64,000 nt of DNA from an uncultured beta proteobacterium (GCA_903928055.1 CAIYPG010000068.1:62001-126000), one strand, 5' to 3'. Positions 35,590-46,983 are shown, counted from the stretch's first letter. Numbers and translations: made by a program. Notes: generated by a model not told the origin, from the sequence alone.

Positions 35590-36954
35590 TTAGCCCCCGC
35601 CCAAGAGGCTGTTGACCTGTTCAAGGTCCGCTTCAGTGAGGTTGCCGGCTGCGGCCTTGAGCTTGAGGCCGTTCATGATGGTGTCGTAGCGCGCCCGCGA
35701 CATGTCACGCCGTGTGGAGAACACCTGCTGCTGGGCATTCAGCACATCAATGTTGATTCGCACACCGACTTCGTAGCCAAGCTTGTTGGAGGCCAGAGCC
35801 GTCTCCGAGGAGAGTACTGCCTGCTCCAGGGCTCGGACCTGGGCCATGCCATTCGTAACGCCAAGGAAGGACTGGCGTGCCGCCAGTGCTGACTGCCGGC
35901 GGCTGTTCTCCAGGTCCGAGCGCGCCTTTTCCTGCAGTGCCAGCGTTTCCCGGACCCGCGAACTGGTAGCCCCGCCCGCGAAGATGGGCAGGCTCAGTTG
36001 CAGTCCGATCGTGGCCGAGCGGATGTCACTGCCTGTTGCCGTGTTGGCATTGGTGGTTCCCGTCACCGAAGCGGTGCCCATTGTTCCCACCAGGTCCAGC
36101 GTCGGGTAGTGACCGGCACGGCTGCGCTCAACTTCGCGGCTGGCAATCTCCAGTGCCGACTCCTGCACCTTGACGGTGAAGTTTTCCTTCTGGGCGGTTT
36201 CCACCCAGGTTTCCATTACTGCCGGCTGGGGCGGCACCAGTTGCAGGTTAGTGCGCAGCTTGGCAAGCCCGTCGGGGACACTGCCGATCAACTGCTGGAG
36301 TACCCGCTGTTTGATTTCCAGGTCGTTCTGCGCAGCAATCTCCTGGGAAGTGGACAAGTCAAAGCGGGCTTGCGCATCGTGGGTATCGGTGATCGTGGCC
36401 GTGCCCACTTCGAAGTTTCGCTTGGCCTGCGCCAGTTGCTCGGCGATGGCTGCCTTTTGAGCGACGATGAAGGCCAGGCTATCCTGGGATGCAAGCACAT
36501 CAAAGTAGGCCTGGGCCGTCCGGACGATCAGGTCCTGGCCGGCCTGGCCGAACTGGGCCTCGGCCTGGGCGACCTGGAATTCCGCCTGCTGATACTGGGC
36601 CCAGTTTTGCATCCGGAACAGCGGCTGGTTCAGCGTGACGGTCCATGTGTTGCTGGTGAACTGACGTGGCAGCAACACTGCATTGGGCACCCCGGCGCGA
36701 ACATCCCCGTCCGTGTAGGTCGAGTTTCCGGCAAGATTCACCGTGGGCAGGATCAGCGCGCGGCCCTGCGGCAGGCGTTCCCGCCCCGCTTCCACCGTCG
36801 CGCGCGCTCCTGCATAGACGGCATCATTTGCCTTTGCATCACGGTATATCTGCAGCAGGTCAGCCGCGACAGCCGGGGGGGCGGTGAACATCGCGCAGGC
36901 GGCAAGTGCGGCTGCACATCCAGTCATGGAAAATCGAGTCGTCAATGCGTGCAT
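35590..36954 (-). CDS. tolC: TolC-family outer-membrane efflux protein
   Basis: Outer-membrane channel for efflux pumps and type I secretion. 454 residues from ATG 36954, where a signal peptide begins (TGCAAALAACAMFTAPPAVAA). An open frame 46 codons longer overlaps the upstream rhodanese gene and has no signal features. The two OEP repeats are visible, with NQPLFRMQNWAQYQQAEFQVAQA early and LSLPIFAGGATSSRVRETLA in the second half, plus long alpha-helical stretches and YEVGVRINIDVLNAQQQVF. It is the last gene of pcm-rhodanese-tolC, converging on waaA. Confidence 0.93.
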   Translation of the reverse strand: MHALTTRFSMTGCAAALAACAMFTAPPAVAADLLQIYRDAKANDAVYAGARATVEAGRERLPQGRALILPTVNLAGNSTYTDGDVRAGVPNAVLLPRQFTSNTWTVTLNQPLFRMQNWAQYQQAEFQVAQAEAQFGQAGQDLIVRTAQAYFDVLASQDSLAFIVAQKAAIAEQLAQAKRNFEVGTATITDTHDAQARFDLSTSQEIAAQNDLEIKQRVLQQLIGSVPDGLAKLRTNLQLVPPQPAVMETWVETAQKENFTVKVQESALEIASREVERSRAGHYPTLDLVGTMGTASVTGTTNANTATGSDIRSATIGLQLSLPIFAGGATSSRVRETLALQEKARSDLENSRRQSALAARQSFLGVTNGMAQVRALEQAVLSSETALASNKLGYEVGVRINIDVLNAQQQVFSTRRDMSRARYDTIMNGLKLKAAAGNLTEADLEQVNSLLGGG

Positions 36955-36967
36955 GGATTCCTGATAC

Positions 36968-37291
36968 CTAGTAAAGGGGCATCTTGGGGTTGATGGTTCT
37001 TGCCCAGGCGTCAACACCGCCGGCGAGATTGTGCAATTGCTGAAATCCGTTGTGCTCCAGAAAATGTGCAACCTGAAAACTGCGCGCGCCATGATGGCAG
37101 ATCACAACCGTCTGTGCATCCGGATCCAGTTCCGACAGGCGCGCAGGTATCGAGTTCATGGGCGCCGGCACTGATCCGTCGATATGACAGAGTTCGAATT
37201 CCCAGGGTTCCCGCACGTCCAGCAGCAGCGGCCGGGCGCGGCCGGGGTCTGACAGCCATTCGGACAGTTCAAGAGGACTGAGCTGATTCAT
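36968..37291 (-). CDS. Single-domain rhodanese-like sulfurtransferase
   Basis: 107-residue cytoplasmic rhodanese domain. The persulfide loop is CHHGARS, with the Cys at about residue 70, preceded by LLLDVREPWEFELCHIDGS and followed by NLAGGVDAWA. GlpE/PspE-sized proteins of this type pass sulfane sulfur between carriers. It lies 24 bp after pcm and 13 bp before tolC, an order common in betaproteobacteria. The physiological acceptor is unknown. It is unrelated in detail to the longer rhodanese at 46,186. Confidence 0.9.
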   Translation of the reverse strand: MNQLSPLELSEWLSDPGRARPLLLDVREPWEFELCHIDGSVPAPMNSIPARLSELDPDAQTVVICHHGARSFQVAHFLEHNGFQQLHNLAGGVDAWARTINPKMPLY

Positions 37292-37315
37292 GGTGCCCGG
37301 ACAAAACTAAACGGG

Positions 37316-37969
37316 TCAGAATTCGAAACGTTTTGGCTGCAGGGCGTTCAGCAGCGGCGGGAAACAGGTTTCAAACAAGTCGATCGACGCATAGGATCCG
37401 GCTGCAGAGCAGGTGATCAGTCGCGCGGTCATGACCGGTGCATCTCCGACGATGGCGAACAACCGTCCGCCCGGCTTGAGCTGGTTCATGAACGCCTGCG
37501 GCAGTACCGGCGTTGATCCGGTGAGGACGATGACATCATAGGGCCCGTGTTTTTCCCAGCCCTGTGCGCCATCACCCAGCTCGAGCGTGGCATTGTCGAC
37601 GCCGTGGTCTTTCAGCGATTGCTCGGCCAGCGCTTTCAATGCCGGACTGATCTCGACGGAAAAAACCTGCTGCGCACGCTGGGCGAGCAATGCAGTGAGG
37701 TAACCGGTGCCAGTGCCGATTTCCAAGATGCGATCAGATTTCCTCACCGACAATTCCTGGACGACCCTGGCTTCCATTTTGGGTTGCCACATCCGCTGGC
37801 CCTCGCCGATCGGAATCTCCAGATCGGAAAATGCCAGGTCACGGCACGCGGCCGGGACAAACTCCTCGCGGCGGATGACGTAAAGAAGATCGAGGACATC
37901 CTGGTCCAGCACTTCCCAGGTACGAATCTGCTGCTCGACCATGTTGAAACGCGCTTGTTCCAGGTTCAT
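37316..37969 (-). CDS. pcm: Protein-L-isoaspartate O-methyltransferase
   Basis: SAM-dependent repair enzyme for isoaspartyl residues, 217 residues. It has FVPAACRDLAFSDLEIPIGEGQ, the WQPKMEARVVQEL strip, IGTGTGYLTALLAQ (motif I) and VILTGSTPVLPQAFM. The GEGQ/MWQP region replaces the classical GxGQTIS motif and is usual for this betaproteobacterial subgroup. It starts near the divergent thiC leader. Confidence 0.92.
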   Translation of the reverse strand: MNLEQARFNMVEQQIRTWEVLDQDVLDLLYVIRREEFVPAACRDLAFSDLEIPIGEGQRMWQPKMEARVVQELSVRKSDRILEIGTGTGYLTALLAQRAQQVFSVEISPALKALAEQSLKDHGVDNATLELGDGAQGWEKHGPYDVIVLTGSTPVLPQAFMNQLKPGGRLFAIVGDAPVMTARLITCSAAGSYASIDLFETCFPPLLNALQPKRFEF

Positions 37970-38106
37970 TGCGGTGGCTGCCGGTAAAGGTTATTGAGGT
38001 CAGCATTTTAGCATCGGCCGCGGGCAAGGCGGCGCGATGATTCTCCATCCGCGCGGCGACTTCCGCAAGGATGCTTGCATGCACCTGTCGCTTGGGGTAG
38101 CTTGTA

Positions 38107-40184
<2,078 letters not shown>

Positions 40185-40208
40185 GCGCGTTTCCGGGTTG
40201 CGGAAGAT

Positions 40209-40226
40209 GACCTTGTATCCAAGGTC
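40209..40226 (+). terminator. Hairpin after thiC
   Basis: GACCTTG-TATC-CAAGGTC is a perfect 7-bp stem 24 bp after the thiC stop. No T run follows, so termination is uncertain; it could instead shape the cupin mRNA leader. Confidence 0.35.
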
Positions 40227-40285
40227 GTGGTGGGCTTGGAATATTTAATGCTTTGTCTCCTGCAGGTTTTCCTTAGGAGCAAGCC

Positions 40286-40738
40286 ATGTTGGACACCCCG
40301 ACCGCAACCAAGTCCGCTGTTACCCAAACTGCGACCAAGTTCTCCCACGTCAAGCCAGGCGACACGCATTGGCGCTCAGACGGGCTGCGCGATTTCTTTC
40401 TTTATCGCGATCTCGGCGTTGCCGATGCCACAAACGGCAAGGTCATCGCCCAACTGGTGAAGGCCAATCACGCACCTGAAAAGGGCACGGGCTGGCACCG
40501 TCATGTGGCAGATTTCCATATTGTCATCATGACCAAGGGCTGGGCGCGCTTCATGTACGAGGACAAGGAGACCCTGGTTTCCGCCGGCGATGTTGTCCAC
40601 CAGCGTCCGGGTATTACGCACTATCTGTTCGATTACTCCCCGGACATGGAGTATCTGGAAATCACCAGCCCGGCCGACTTCGGAACAGTTGAAATGCCCG
40701 GGCCCTGCGAGATTCCCGGGCCAACTCCGTGGAAGTAA
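40286..40738 (+). CDS. Cupin-domain protein
   Basis: 150-residue single-domain cupin. The barrel motifs are GWHRHVADFHIVIMTKG (metal-binding His pair) and DVVHQRPGITHYLFDYS. An AGGAG lies about 9 bp before the ATG. No catalytic domain is attached; related small cupins include dioxygenase-like and sugar-binding proteins. It follows thiC by 101 bp but probably has no thiamine role. Function unknown. Confidence 0.8.
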   Translation: MLDTPTATKSAVTQTATKFSHVKPGDTHWRSDGLRDFFLYRDLGVADATNGKVIAQLVKANHAPEKGTGWHRHVADFHIVIMTKGWARFMYEDKETLVSAGDVVHQRPGITHYLFDYSPDMEYLEITSPADFGTVEMPGPCEIPGPTPWK

Positions 40739-40784
40739 GCGAACGCTTCTGAGTCGGAGGCGATGCAGAAGGGTCGGAGGCGAA

Positions 40785-41441
40785 TCAGAATTCGAAATCG
40801 AATTCGTCGATTTCTTCCGGCTCAAGTTTCGCTGCCGCCACCCACGCCATCAGGTCTGGCCAGGCTGCGATGCGCTGGCAGTATTCCGTGCATACCCGAT
40901 CCAGCTTGACGTCATAGGTCGTGAAGCGGGTGGTGACTGGTGCATACATCGCATCGGCAGCGCAGGGCTTCTCCCCGAACAGATAGGGGCCGCCATAGGT
41001 CGTCAGGCACTCGCGCCAGATCTCAGTAATGCGATCGATGTCGCCTTGGGCGCGCGCCCAGATCTTGTGTCCGGGAAAGCGGTTCTTGAGGTTCATGGGC
41101 AGCGACGAGCGCATGGCGCTGAAGCCCGAATGCATTTCCCCGCAGATCGCGCGGCAATGTGCCCGCGCCGCCCGGTCGGCCGGCCACAGACCCGCCTTTG
41201 GTTTGATTTCATTGAGATATTCGGCGATGGCCAGGGTATCCCAGACTTTGACGTTGTCGTGTGTCAGGCAGGGCACCAGGATGGAGGAGGACAGCAAAAG
41301 CAATTCCGCCCGTGCTGATGCGTCATCCGGCGGGACGACCTTTTCCTCGAAATCCAGCTTGGCCAGTTTTGCCAGCAGATATCCGCGTAACGACCACGAC
41401 GAATAATTCCTGCTGCTGATGGTCAGTGTTGCCTTGCCCAT
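40785..41441 (-). CDS. Glutathione S-transferase family protein
   Basis: 218 residues from ATG 41441, where AGGAGG sits 9 bases upstream; an open frame 75 codons longer is rejected. The N-terminal thioredoxin-like domain has TISSRNYSSWSLRGYLLAKL, with a Ser-Trp-Ser region near the GSH site, then VPCLTHDNVKVWDTLAIAEYL. The C-terminal helical domain has YLFGEKPCAADAMYAPVTTRF (the N-capping Asp motif). It could detoxify electrophiles with glutathione. Divergent from phaZ. Confidence 0.88.
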   Translation of the reverse strand: MGKATLTISSRNYSSWSLRGYLLAKLAKLDFEEKVVPPDDASARAELLLLSSSILVPCLTHDNVKVWDTLAIAEYLNEIKPKAGLWPADRAARAHCRAICGEMHSGFSAMRSSLPMNLKNRFPGHKIWARAQGDIDRITEIWRECLTTYGGPYLFGEKPCAADAMYAPVTTRFTTYDVKLDRVCTEYCQRIAAWPDLMAWVAAAKLEPEEIDEFDFEF

Positions 41442-41575
41442 GGTTTGCGCCTCCTGTTGGGGCATCTGTGTGCAAGGGCTGTGCCATCCCTGTTTTTTCC
41501 TGCGGGCCCGAACTGGCCCGCAAGTTGCGTGAGAATTATTACGGATGGTTTTCCCGAGATTCAGTGGCGCGGAGC

Positions 41576-42811
41576 ATGCAGACCTATTTTCCGATGTGGT
41601 ATCAGGCCTACGACGCGCAAACCGACGCCATGGCGCCGTTGCACATGTTTGCACAAGCTGCCGCAACCCTGCTCGGGCCGGCCGCCAGCAGTCCGCTGGG
41701 CAACCCGTTCATTCGCAAGATGGCCGCGGCCTATGAGGTCTTTTCCGCGACCAAGGTGACGCATACCCGCCCGCCGTTTCGCATCGGCAGCGTGCGGGTT
41801 GGTGTGCGCGATGTGCCGGTAAGCGAGGAAGTCGCCTGCACCATGCCGTTTGGCACCCTGCTGCATTTCAAGAAGGACATGGCGGCAGAACAGCCGCCGG
41901 TGCTGATCGTCGCGCCGATGTCGGGGCATTTCGCAACCCTGCTGCGCGAAACCGTGCGCACCATGCTGGCCGACCACGATGTGTTCATCACGGACTGGCA
42001 CAACGCGCGTGACATTCCGCTGGATGCCGGGGCATTTGGCATGGATGGCTATGTCGAGCATCTGATCGGTTTCCTCGGTGCCATGGGGCCGGGTGCCCAC
42101 ATGGTTGCCATCTGCCAGCCCTGTGTGGCCGCATTGGCGGCAACGGCCATCATGGCCGAGGACGATCATCCGGCCTGCCCGCGCAGCCTGACCCTGATGG
42201 CCGGGCCGATCGACACGCGCGTCAACCCCACCGAGGTCAACCGTCTCGCCACCAGCAAACCCATCGAGTGGTTCGAACAGAACCTGATCTGCAGCGTGCC
42301 TTCGCGTTATCCGGGCGCGCAGCGCAGGGTCTACCCGGGTTTCCTGCAGCTTACGGCTTTCGTGAGCATGAATCTTGAGCGGCACGTCAAATCCTTTGCC
42401 GACATGTATGAGCACCTCGCGACCGGCGAGACCGAGAAGGCGCGCATGGCCAAGGCCTTCTACGACGAGTACTTCGCGGTTCTCGATCTGCCGGCAGAGT
42501 TCTATCTTGAGACGGTACGCGGCGTGTTCCAGGACCATGACCTGCCGCTGGGGCGGCTCAAGTTTGGCGACCGCATCGTTGATCCGGGCAAGATCCGGCG
42601 CACTGCACTCCTGACGGTCGAGGGCGAGCGCGACGACATCTGCGCCATCGGGCAGACCGTCGCCGCGCAGGAAATGTGCAGCGGTATCCGGCCCTACCTG
42701 AAAAGCCACTATGTGCAGATGGGCGTCGGCCATTACGGTGTGTTCAGCGGCCGCAAGTGGAACAGCGGCGTCTATCCCATGGTGAGGGAAATGATCCACG
42801 TCAGCGCCTGA
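41576..42811 (+). CDS. phaZ: Intracellular poly(3-hydroxybutyrate) depolymerase
   Basis: Mobilises intracellular PHB granules. 411 residues from ATG 41576 (MQTYFPMWYQAYDAQTDAMA), which matches the family length; ATG 41594 is an alternative. The open frame extends 50 codons upstream into the promoter region. The active site uses Cys in AICQPCVAALA near residue 180, instead of the lipase Ser, as in Ralstonia PhaZ1. Other strips are DWHNARDIPLDAGAFGMDGY, LMAGPIDTRVNP and VGHYGVFSGRKWN with the catalytic His. It implies that the organism stores PHB. Confidence 0.92.
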   Translation: MQTYFPMWYQAYDAQTDAMAPLHMFAQAAATLLGPAASSPLGNPFIRKMAAAYEVFSATKVTHTRPPFRIGSVRVGVRDVPVSEEVACTMPFGTLLHFKKDMAAEQPPVLIVAPMSGHFATLLRETVRTMLADHDVFITDWHNARDIPLDAGAFGMDGYVEHLIGFLGAMGPGAHMVAICQPCVAALAATAIMAEDDHPACPRSLTLMAGPIDTRVNPTEVNRLATSKPIEWFEQNLICSVPSRYPGAQRRVYPGFLQLTAFVSMNLERHVKSFADMYEHLATGETEKARMAKAFYDEYFAVLDLPAEFYLETVRGVFQDHDLPLGRLKFGDRIVDPGKIRRTALLTVEGERDDICAIGQTVAAQEMCSGIRPYLKSHYVQMGVGHYGVFSGRKWNSGVYPMVREMIHVSA

Positions 42812-42812
42812 T

Positions 42813-42834
42813 TCAACGCACAATCAACGCACAA
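42813..42834 (+). repeat. 11-bp tandem direct repeat
   Basis: TCAACGCACAA occurs twice in tandem just after the phaZ stop, before uppP. It is probably a small slippage duplication. Confidence 0.6.
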
Positions 42835-42874
42835 TGGGCCGGCTGACCAACGGGGCGGGTAGAATGCCGGCCAA

Positions 42875-43708
42875 ATGGATTACGCACTATTGCTCAAGGC
42901 TCTGGTTCTGGGTGTCGTCGAGGGCCTGACCGAGTTCCTCCCCGTCTCCTCCACCGGCCATCTCATCCTGGCCGGCTCCCTGCTCGATTTCAACGATGAC
43001 AAGGGCAAGGTTTTCGAATTGGTGATCCAGACAGGCGCCATGCTGGCCATTGTCTGGGAATACCGCGTGCGTTTCCGGGATGTTCTGGCCGGTCTGGGTT
43101 CAAGGCCCGTAGCGCGGCGTTTTGCCTTGAACCTGATCGTTGCTTTCATGCCAGCCGCGGTACTGGGGCTGTTGTTTGGCAAGATCATCAAGTCGCATCT
43201 GTTCTCCCCGGTGCCGGTTGCGCTGGCTTTCATCGTTGGCGGCGTGATCATTCTCTGGGTCGAGCGGCCGGGCCGTTCAGGGCGGCCGCCCCGCGTCGAG
43301 CGTGTTGATGACATGGATTGGCGCGACGCGCTGAAGGTCGGATGCGCGCAGGCGCTGGCGCTGATCCCGGGTACCTCACGCTCCGGAGCCACGATCATCG
43401 GCGGCATGCTGTTCGGGTTGTCGCGGCGCGCGGCGACGGAGTTTTCATTCTTCCTGGCGGTGCCGACCCTGATTGCCGCCGGTTTGTACGACCTCTACAA
43501 GAATCGGGCGCTGCTCTCCGTCAGCGATCTTCCCTTGTTCGGTGTTGGATCCGTGGCGGCCTTCGTGTCTGCGTTCCTGTGCGTGCGCTGGCTGCTGCGC
43601 TACATCACCACGCATGATTTCAAGCTGTTTGCCTGGTACCGGATTGTGTTCGGTGCGGTGGTGCTATTGACCGCGTGGAGCGGTCTGGTGAACTGGTCTG
43701 CGGCCTGA
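42875..43708 (+). CDS. uppP: Undecaprenyl-diphosphatase
   Basis: Membrane enzyme recycling undecaprenyl pyrophosphate to the monophosphate carrier used by peptidoglycan and O-antigen assembly (and so by the WbpL/Wzx route in this window). 277 residues, about 8 membrane helices. The signature motifs are [20 protein letters not shown] (residues 15-34) and [19 protein letters not shown] near 165. The family also confers bacitracin tolerance. 63 bp downstream of phaZ. Confidence 0.95.
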   Translation: MDYALLLKALVLGVVEGLTEFLPVSSTGHLILAGSLLDFNDDKGKVFELVIQTGAMLAIVWEYRVRFRDVLAGLGSRPVARRFALNLIVAFMPAAVLGLLFGKIIKSHLFSPVPVALAFIVGGVIILWVERPGRSGRPPRVERVDDMDWRDALKVGCAQALALIPGTSRSGATIIGGMLFGLSRRAATEFSFFLAVPTLIAAGLYDLYKNRALLSVSDLPLFGVGSVAAFVSAFLCVRWLLRYITTHDFKLFAWYRIVFGAVVLLTAWSGLVNWSAA

Positions 43709-43784
43709 GCAGCTGATCATATTTGATCTGTAAATTTGCTTTGATAAACGGATATTTATTGAAAAAGATAATATTAATTTTCGA

Positions 43785-45383
43785 TTAGAAAGCCGCTGCC
43801 ACGCCATCCGATCGTGGATCGGCGCCGCCTTCCAACACGCCATTGGGGTGGCGCAGGATCGCTCCGGCGTGACCGACGGTGTTATCCCAGGCCTGCAGTA
43901 TTTCCACCTCATGCCCCATGCTTCCCAGTTTTTCCGCGACGGACAACGGAAAGCGCGACTCCAGTTTCAACGTATCGCTGGTCTGACCCCAGGTGCGGCC
44001 GAGCAACCAGCGCGGCGCGCTGACCGCTTCCTGCGCAGTCATGCCGTGGCCGACAATGCGCGTGAACACAGCGTTCTGTGCCTGCGGCTGGCCATCGCCG
44101 CCCATCGAGCCGTACACGATGACACGACCATCCTTGAGCCTCGCCATGGCCGGGTTGAGGGTGTGGAAGGGCTTCTTCCCCGGTGCGATGACATTGATGC
44201 GTGCCGGGTCCAGCGAGAATGCACAGCCGCGGTTCTGCCAGTTGATGCCGGTGTTGCCCAGCACGATGCCGCAACCGAATTCATGATAGGTGCTCTGGAT
44301 GATGGATACCGCGCGGCCGGCGCCATCGACCACGCCCATCCATACCGTGTCGCCGCCGCCGCGCCCCGCGCCCCAGGGCGCGGCGCGGCGCGGATCGATG
44401 CTCGCGGCGAGTTCGCGCAGCTTCTGTGGCCGCAGAAACTCGCGCGGATCGACTTTCATCCATGCGGGATCGGTGATCTGCAGGTCGCGGATGCGGAAGG
44501 CCTGCTTGATTGCCTCGGCTGCAAAGTGCACGTATTCCGCGGAGGTCGGTGCATATTGCTGCACACGCAACTGGTCCAGTATGCCGAGCATGACGAGGGA
44601 CATGAGGCCTTGTGTCGGCGGGGGGGTGTTGAACACGGTGCCGGCGGAATGGGCCAGCGACAGGGGATCACGCAGCACGCTGCGATGGCGCTCAAGGTCG
44701 GCCAGTGTCAGCGGGCTGCCGGCGCGCTGCAGTTCGCGGGCAATGACGCGCGCCAGCTCGCCCCGATAGAAATCCTCGGTGCCGGTGCGTGCGATGCGCC
44801 GCAACGTGGCGGCAAGGCGCTTGTGCACGAACAGGCTGCCGGTTTCCGGCGCTGCACCGCCGGTGAGAAAGGTATTGGCGAATCCGGGTTGGTCCCGCAG
44901 TGCCATGCGCTTGTCGGCAGTGGCCAGCGATTGTCCGCGGGTGACCGGGAAGCCGCGCTCGGCGTAATGGATGGCGTCTTCCAGCAGGCGTTTCAACGGC
45001 AGGCGCCCGCCGATGCTGCGCGACAGCTTGAAGGCCGTACCCCAGCCTGCAATTGTACCGGCCACCGTATTTGCTGCGGGGCCGCCCGCAAATGGAATGC
45101 CGTCAGTGATCCCGCGTTCGTGGTACCAGCCGAGATTGGCTGCCGCCGCCGCAGCACCGCAGGCTTCGATTACGCCGGGTGCCTTGCCCGGAACATTCAG
45201 CAGCCAGAAGCTGTCTCCGCCGATCGAGTTCATGTGCGGATAGACCACCGCAATAGTGGCTGCTGCGGCAATGGCCCCTTCAATGGCGTTGCCACCCTCG
45301 CGCAATACAGCGAGGGCAGATTGAGAGGCGAGCGCATGCGGCGTAACCGCCATGCCGCGGGTGCCTCGAATTGAGTGAATCAT
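43785..45383 (-). CDS. ggt: Gamma-glutamyltransferase family protein (Ntn hydrolase)
   Basis: 532 residues of the self-cleaving gamma-glutamyltranspeptidase superfamily. It has GMAVTPHALASQSALAVLREGGNAIEGA-type N-terminal strips (each shorter in the family), NSIGGDSFWLL and ANTVAGTIAGWG. The cleavage/nucleophile site is GGDTVWMGVVDGAG, with Thr near residue 345. Further on are SMGGDGQPQAQ and ETRF-like LESRFP. No signal peptide is visible, so it may be cytoplasmic, closer to acylase or FpuA-like members than to periplasmic GGT. Substrate uncertain. Confidence 0.85.
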   Translation of the reverse strand: MIHSIRGTRGMAVTPHALASQSALAVLREGGNAIEGAIAAAATIAVVYPHMNSIGGDSFWLLNVPGKAPGVIEACGAAAAAANLGWYHERGITDGIPFAGGPAANTVAGTIAGWGTAFKLSRSIGGRLPLKRLLEDAIHYAERGFPVTRGQSLATADKRMALRDQPGFANTFLTGGAAPETGSLFVHKRLAATLRRIARTGTEDFYRGELARVIARELQRAGSPLTLADLERHRSVLRDPLSLAHSAGTVFNTPPPTQGLMSLVMLGILDQLRVQQYAPTSAEYVHFAAEAIKQAFRIRDLQITDPAWMKVDPREFLRPQKLRELAASIDPRRAAPWGAGRGGGDTVWMGVVDGAGRAVSIIQSTYHEFGCGIVLGNTGINWQNRGCAFSLDPARINVIAPGKKPFHTLNPAMARLKDGRVIVYGSMGGDGQPQAQNAVFTRIVGHGMTAQEAVSAPRWLLGRTWGQTSDTLKLESRFPLSVAEKLGSMGHEVEILQAWDNTVGHAGAILRHPNGVLEGGADPRSDGVAAAF

Positions 45384-45520
45384 GGGTTCTGTCGCGTCGA
45401 AGAGTGAGGCGCCATTCTACGGCGTGGCTGTTTCCCAACGCCGGATGAATGGCTTCAGCCGTTCAATCCGGCCGAATTAAACCGGCGCGGCGCTGCCGCG
45501 TCCGGCTTCCGGTAACGATA

Positions 45521-45539
45521 CGAGGGGATGCTCCCCTCG
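45521..45539 (-). terminator. Hairpin between cynS and the gamma-glutamyltransferase gene
   Basis: CGAGGGG-ATGCT-CCCCTCG gives a perfect 7-bp GC-rich stem about 50 bp downstream of the cynS stop on the minus strand. No T run is present, so it is only a terminator or mRNA-stability candidate. The rest of the gap 45384-45587 shows nothing else. Confidence 0.4.
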
Positions 45540-45587
45540 TTCTCCCCTATATCAGGAGCAATGACGATCATTCTGTCATCGCCAAAA

Positions 45588-46031
45588 TCAGTAGGTCTTG
45601 TAAGGAAGGAATTTTCCGCTCAACACCACTCTGACCCGGTCTCCCTTGGGGTCCGGCTCGCGCCTGATGTCCATGGAGAAATCAATGGCGCTCATGATGC
45701 CGTCGCCGAACTCCTCATGGATGAGCTCCTTGATGGTCGTGCCGTAGACGTTGACGATTTCATACCAGCGGTAGATCAGCGGATCGGTGGGGACTGCGCC
45801 GGGCAGCGAACCCTTGTACGGCACGACCTGCAGTAACTGCACGGCATCCTTGGGCAGGTCCAGCAGCTTGCCAACAATGTCGGCCTGCTTTTTGGTGAGT
45901 GTCATCTGGCCCAGGCAGGCGGCCGTCGTCCATTCCTTGCTCTGGCCGAGTTTCTTCGCGATCTCGGACCACTTGATGCTTTTCTTGATCCGGTTGAAAA
46001 CGATCATCTCGGTGACATCATTGCGGGTCAT
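45588..46031 (-). CDS. cynS: Cyanate hydratase (cyanase)
   Basis: Converts cyanate plus bicarbonate to ammonia and CO2, detoxifying cyanate and giving nitrogen. 147 residues. The N-terminal helical domain reads IKWSEIAKKLGQSKEW, and the C-terminal catalytic part IYRWYEIVNVYGTTIKELIH. The conserved catalytic residues correspond to Arg88, Glu91 and Ser114 here. No cynT carbonic anhydrase, cynR or cyanate transporter gene is adjacent, so the gene stands alone between a rhodanese and a gamma-glutamyltransferase gene. Confidence 0.95.
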   Translation of the reverse strand: MTRNDVTEMIVFNRIKKSIKWSEIAKKLGQSKEWTTAACLGQMTLTKKQADIVGKLLDLPKDAVQLLQVVPYKGSLPGAVPTDPLIYRWYEIVNVYGTTIKELIHEEFGDGIMSAIDFSMDIRREPDPKGDRVRVVLSGKFLPYKTY

Positions 46032-46185
46032 GCGCGCTCCCTGTTCACGATTGGAATGAACGGGACAAACGCATCAAGCGTGCCATTGCAACGAAGCGGC
46101 AGGCGGTGAGTCTCGCTGCTGATGGCGATACCGGTATCGCCTCAGAGGAGCATCTAAAGGCGGTTTTAGAACGAAGCGTTTGGCG

Positions 46186-46641
46186 CTATCCCTGCATCCA
46201 GGGCAATCCGGCTGCCCGCCAACCGCCGACAGTGTTGCGCTGGCCCTTGTCGTTCTTGTCGCCCTCGAATCCCTGCAGGACATTGAAGCTTTGTGCATAT
46301 CCCGCTGCGGCCGCTGCGGCAGCAGCATTGTGCGAGCGCCCGCCGGAGCGGCACAGGAACAACACCGGTGTTGCCGGATCGGGGACTTGTGCTCGCAAGT
46401 CTTCCACGAAATTTGCATTTGGCTGGCCGCCGGGCCAGGTGTTCCATTCGACCAGCGCGGCGCCGGGGACCTTGCCGACCCATTCCCATTCCGCGCGGGT
46501 GCGTACGTCGACCAGCTTTACAGCAGGGTTCTGCGTGATCAGGGCATGTGCCTCTGCCGGCAGCAGGCTTCCGGCATAGGGGAGGTTCTGGGCGCTGGCG
46601 CGCTCGCGTGCTTTTTTGAAGATATCGTTGACGGCATCCAT
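46186..46641 (-). CDS. Rhodanese-like sulfurtransferase
   Basis: 151-residue single rhodanese domain with KLVDVRTRAEWEWVGKVPGA, the persulfide loop CRSGGRS and the VLQGFEGDKNDKGQ-type C-terminal strip. The domain has a 30-residue helical N-terminal extension. It is followed by cynS 154 bp downstream on the same strand. Rhodanese chemistry (cyanide to thiocyanate) and cyanase make a suggestive pair, but sulfur donor and acceptor are unknown. Divergent from glnA. Confidence 0.9.
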   Translation of the reverse strand: MDAVNDIFKKARERASAQNLPYAGSLLPAEAHALITQNPAVKLVDVRTRAEWEWVGKVPGAALVEWNTWPGGQPNANFVEDLRAQVPDPATPVLFLCRSGGRSHNAAAAAAAAGYAQSFNVLQGFEGDKNDKGQRNTVGGWRAAGLPWMQG

Positions 46642-46983
46642 GATTCAGCCCGATGTGCAGGAAGGGGAGCCACCAGTATAAATGGCTGGGCGCGGATAAT
46701 GAATTATGAGTGCCGCACCAACATGGGGATTTTCAGATTAAAAATGACCTAATTTGGTGCGTAAGGGGAGGTTTTTCGGAGCCTGTGGCACAATCCTGCC
46801 CAACGCCGGTCGGGACATTGAGAGGATCTGCCTGTGCCAGCAAGGGGGCACCGGCTTAAGTGCCCAGATTGGCATTGATGGCATATTTTCTGCTCAATCC
46901 AATCGTTCAAAGAGATTTCAGCCTCAAATATCCGCTGTTTTCTTTCTTATCCACCAATTGCAATCGTTCTGAGGGAGTTTTTG
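46642..46983 (+). promoter_or_regulatory. glnA leader with NtrC-like boxes
   Basis: 342 bp without a gene. Candidate NtrC half-site pairs are GCAC-N5-TGGGG (46715-46728) and an imperfect site ending in TGGTGC (46755-46760). TGGCAC at 46786-46791 followed by TGCC at 46797-46800 resembles a sigma-54 -24/-12 promoter, but its GG and GC are 9 rather than 10 bases apart. GAGGGA precedes the glnA ATG by about 9 bases. Nitrogen control is expected because ntrB-ntrC follow glnA. Confidence 0.45.

Noticed and set aside
41561-42823. 420-codon minus-strand frame opposite phaZ
   Set aside because: Antisense of a clear PHB depolymerase; low-complexity His/Arg/Gly composition.
43848-45374. 508-codon plus-strand frame opposite the gamma-glutamyltransferase gene
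   Set aside because: Antisense shadow; Gly/Ala/Arg-rich translation without known motif, while the minus-strand frame carries complete family motifs.
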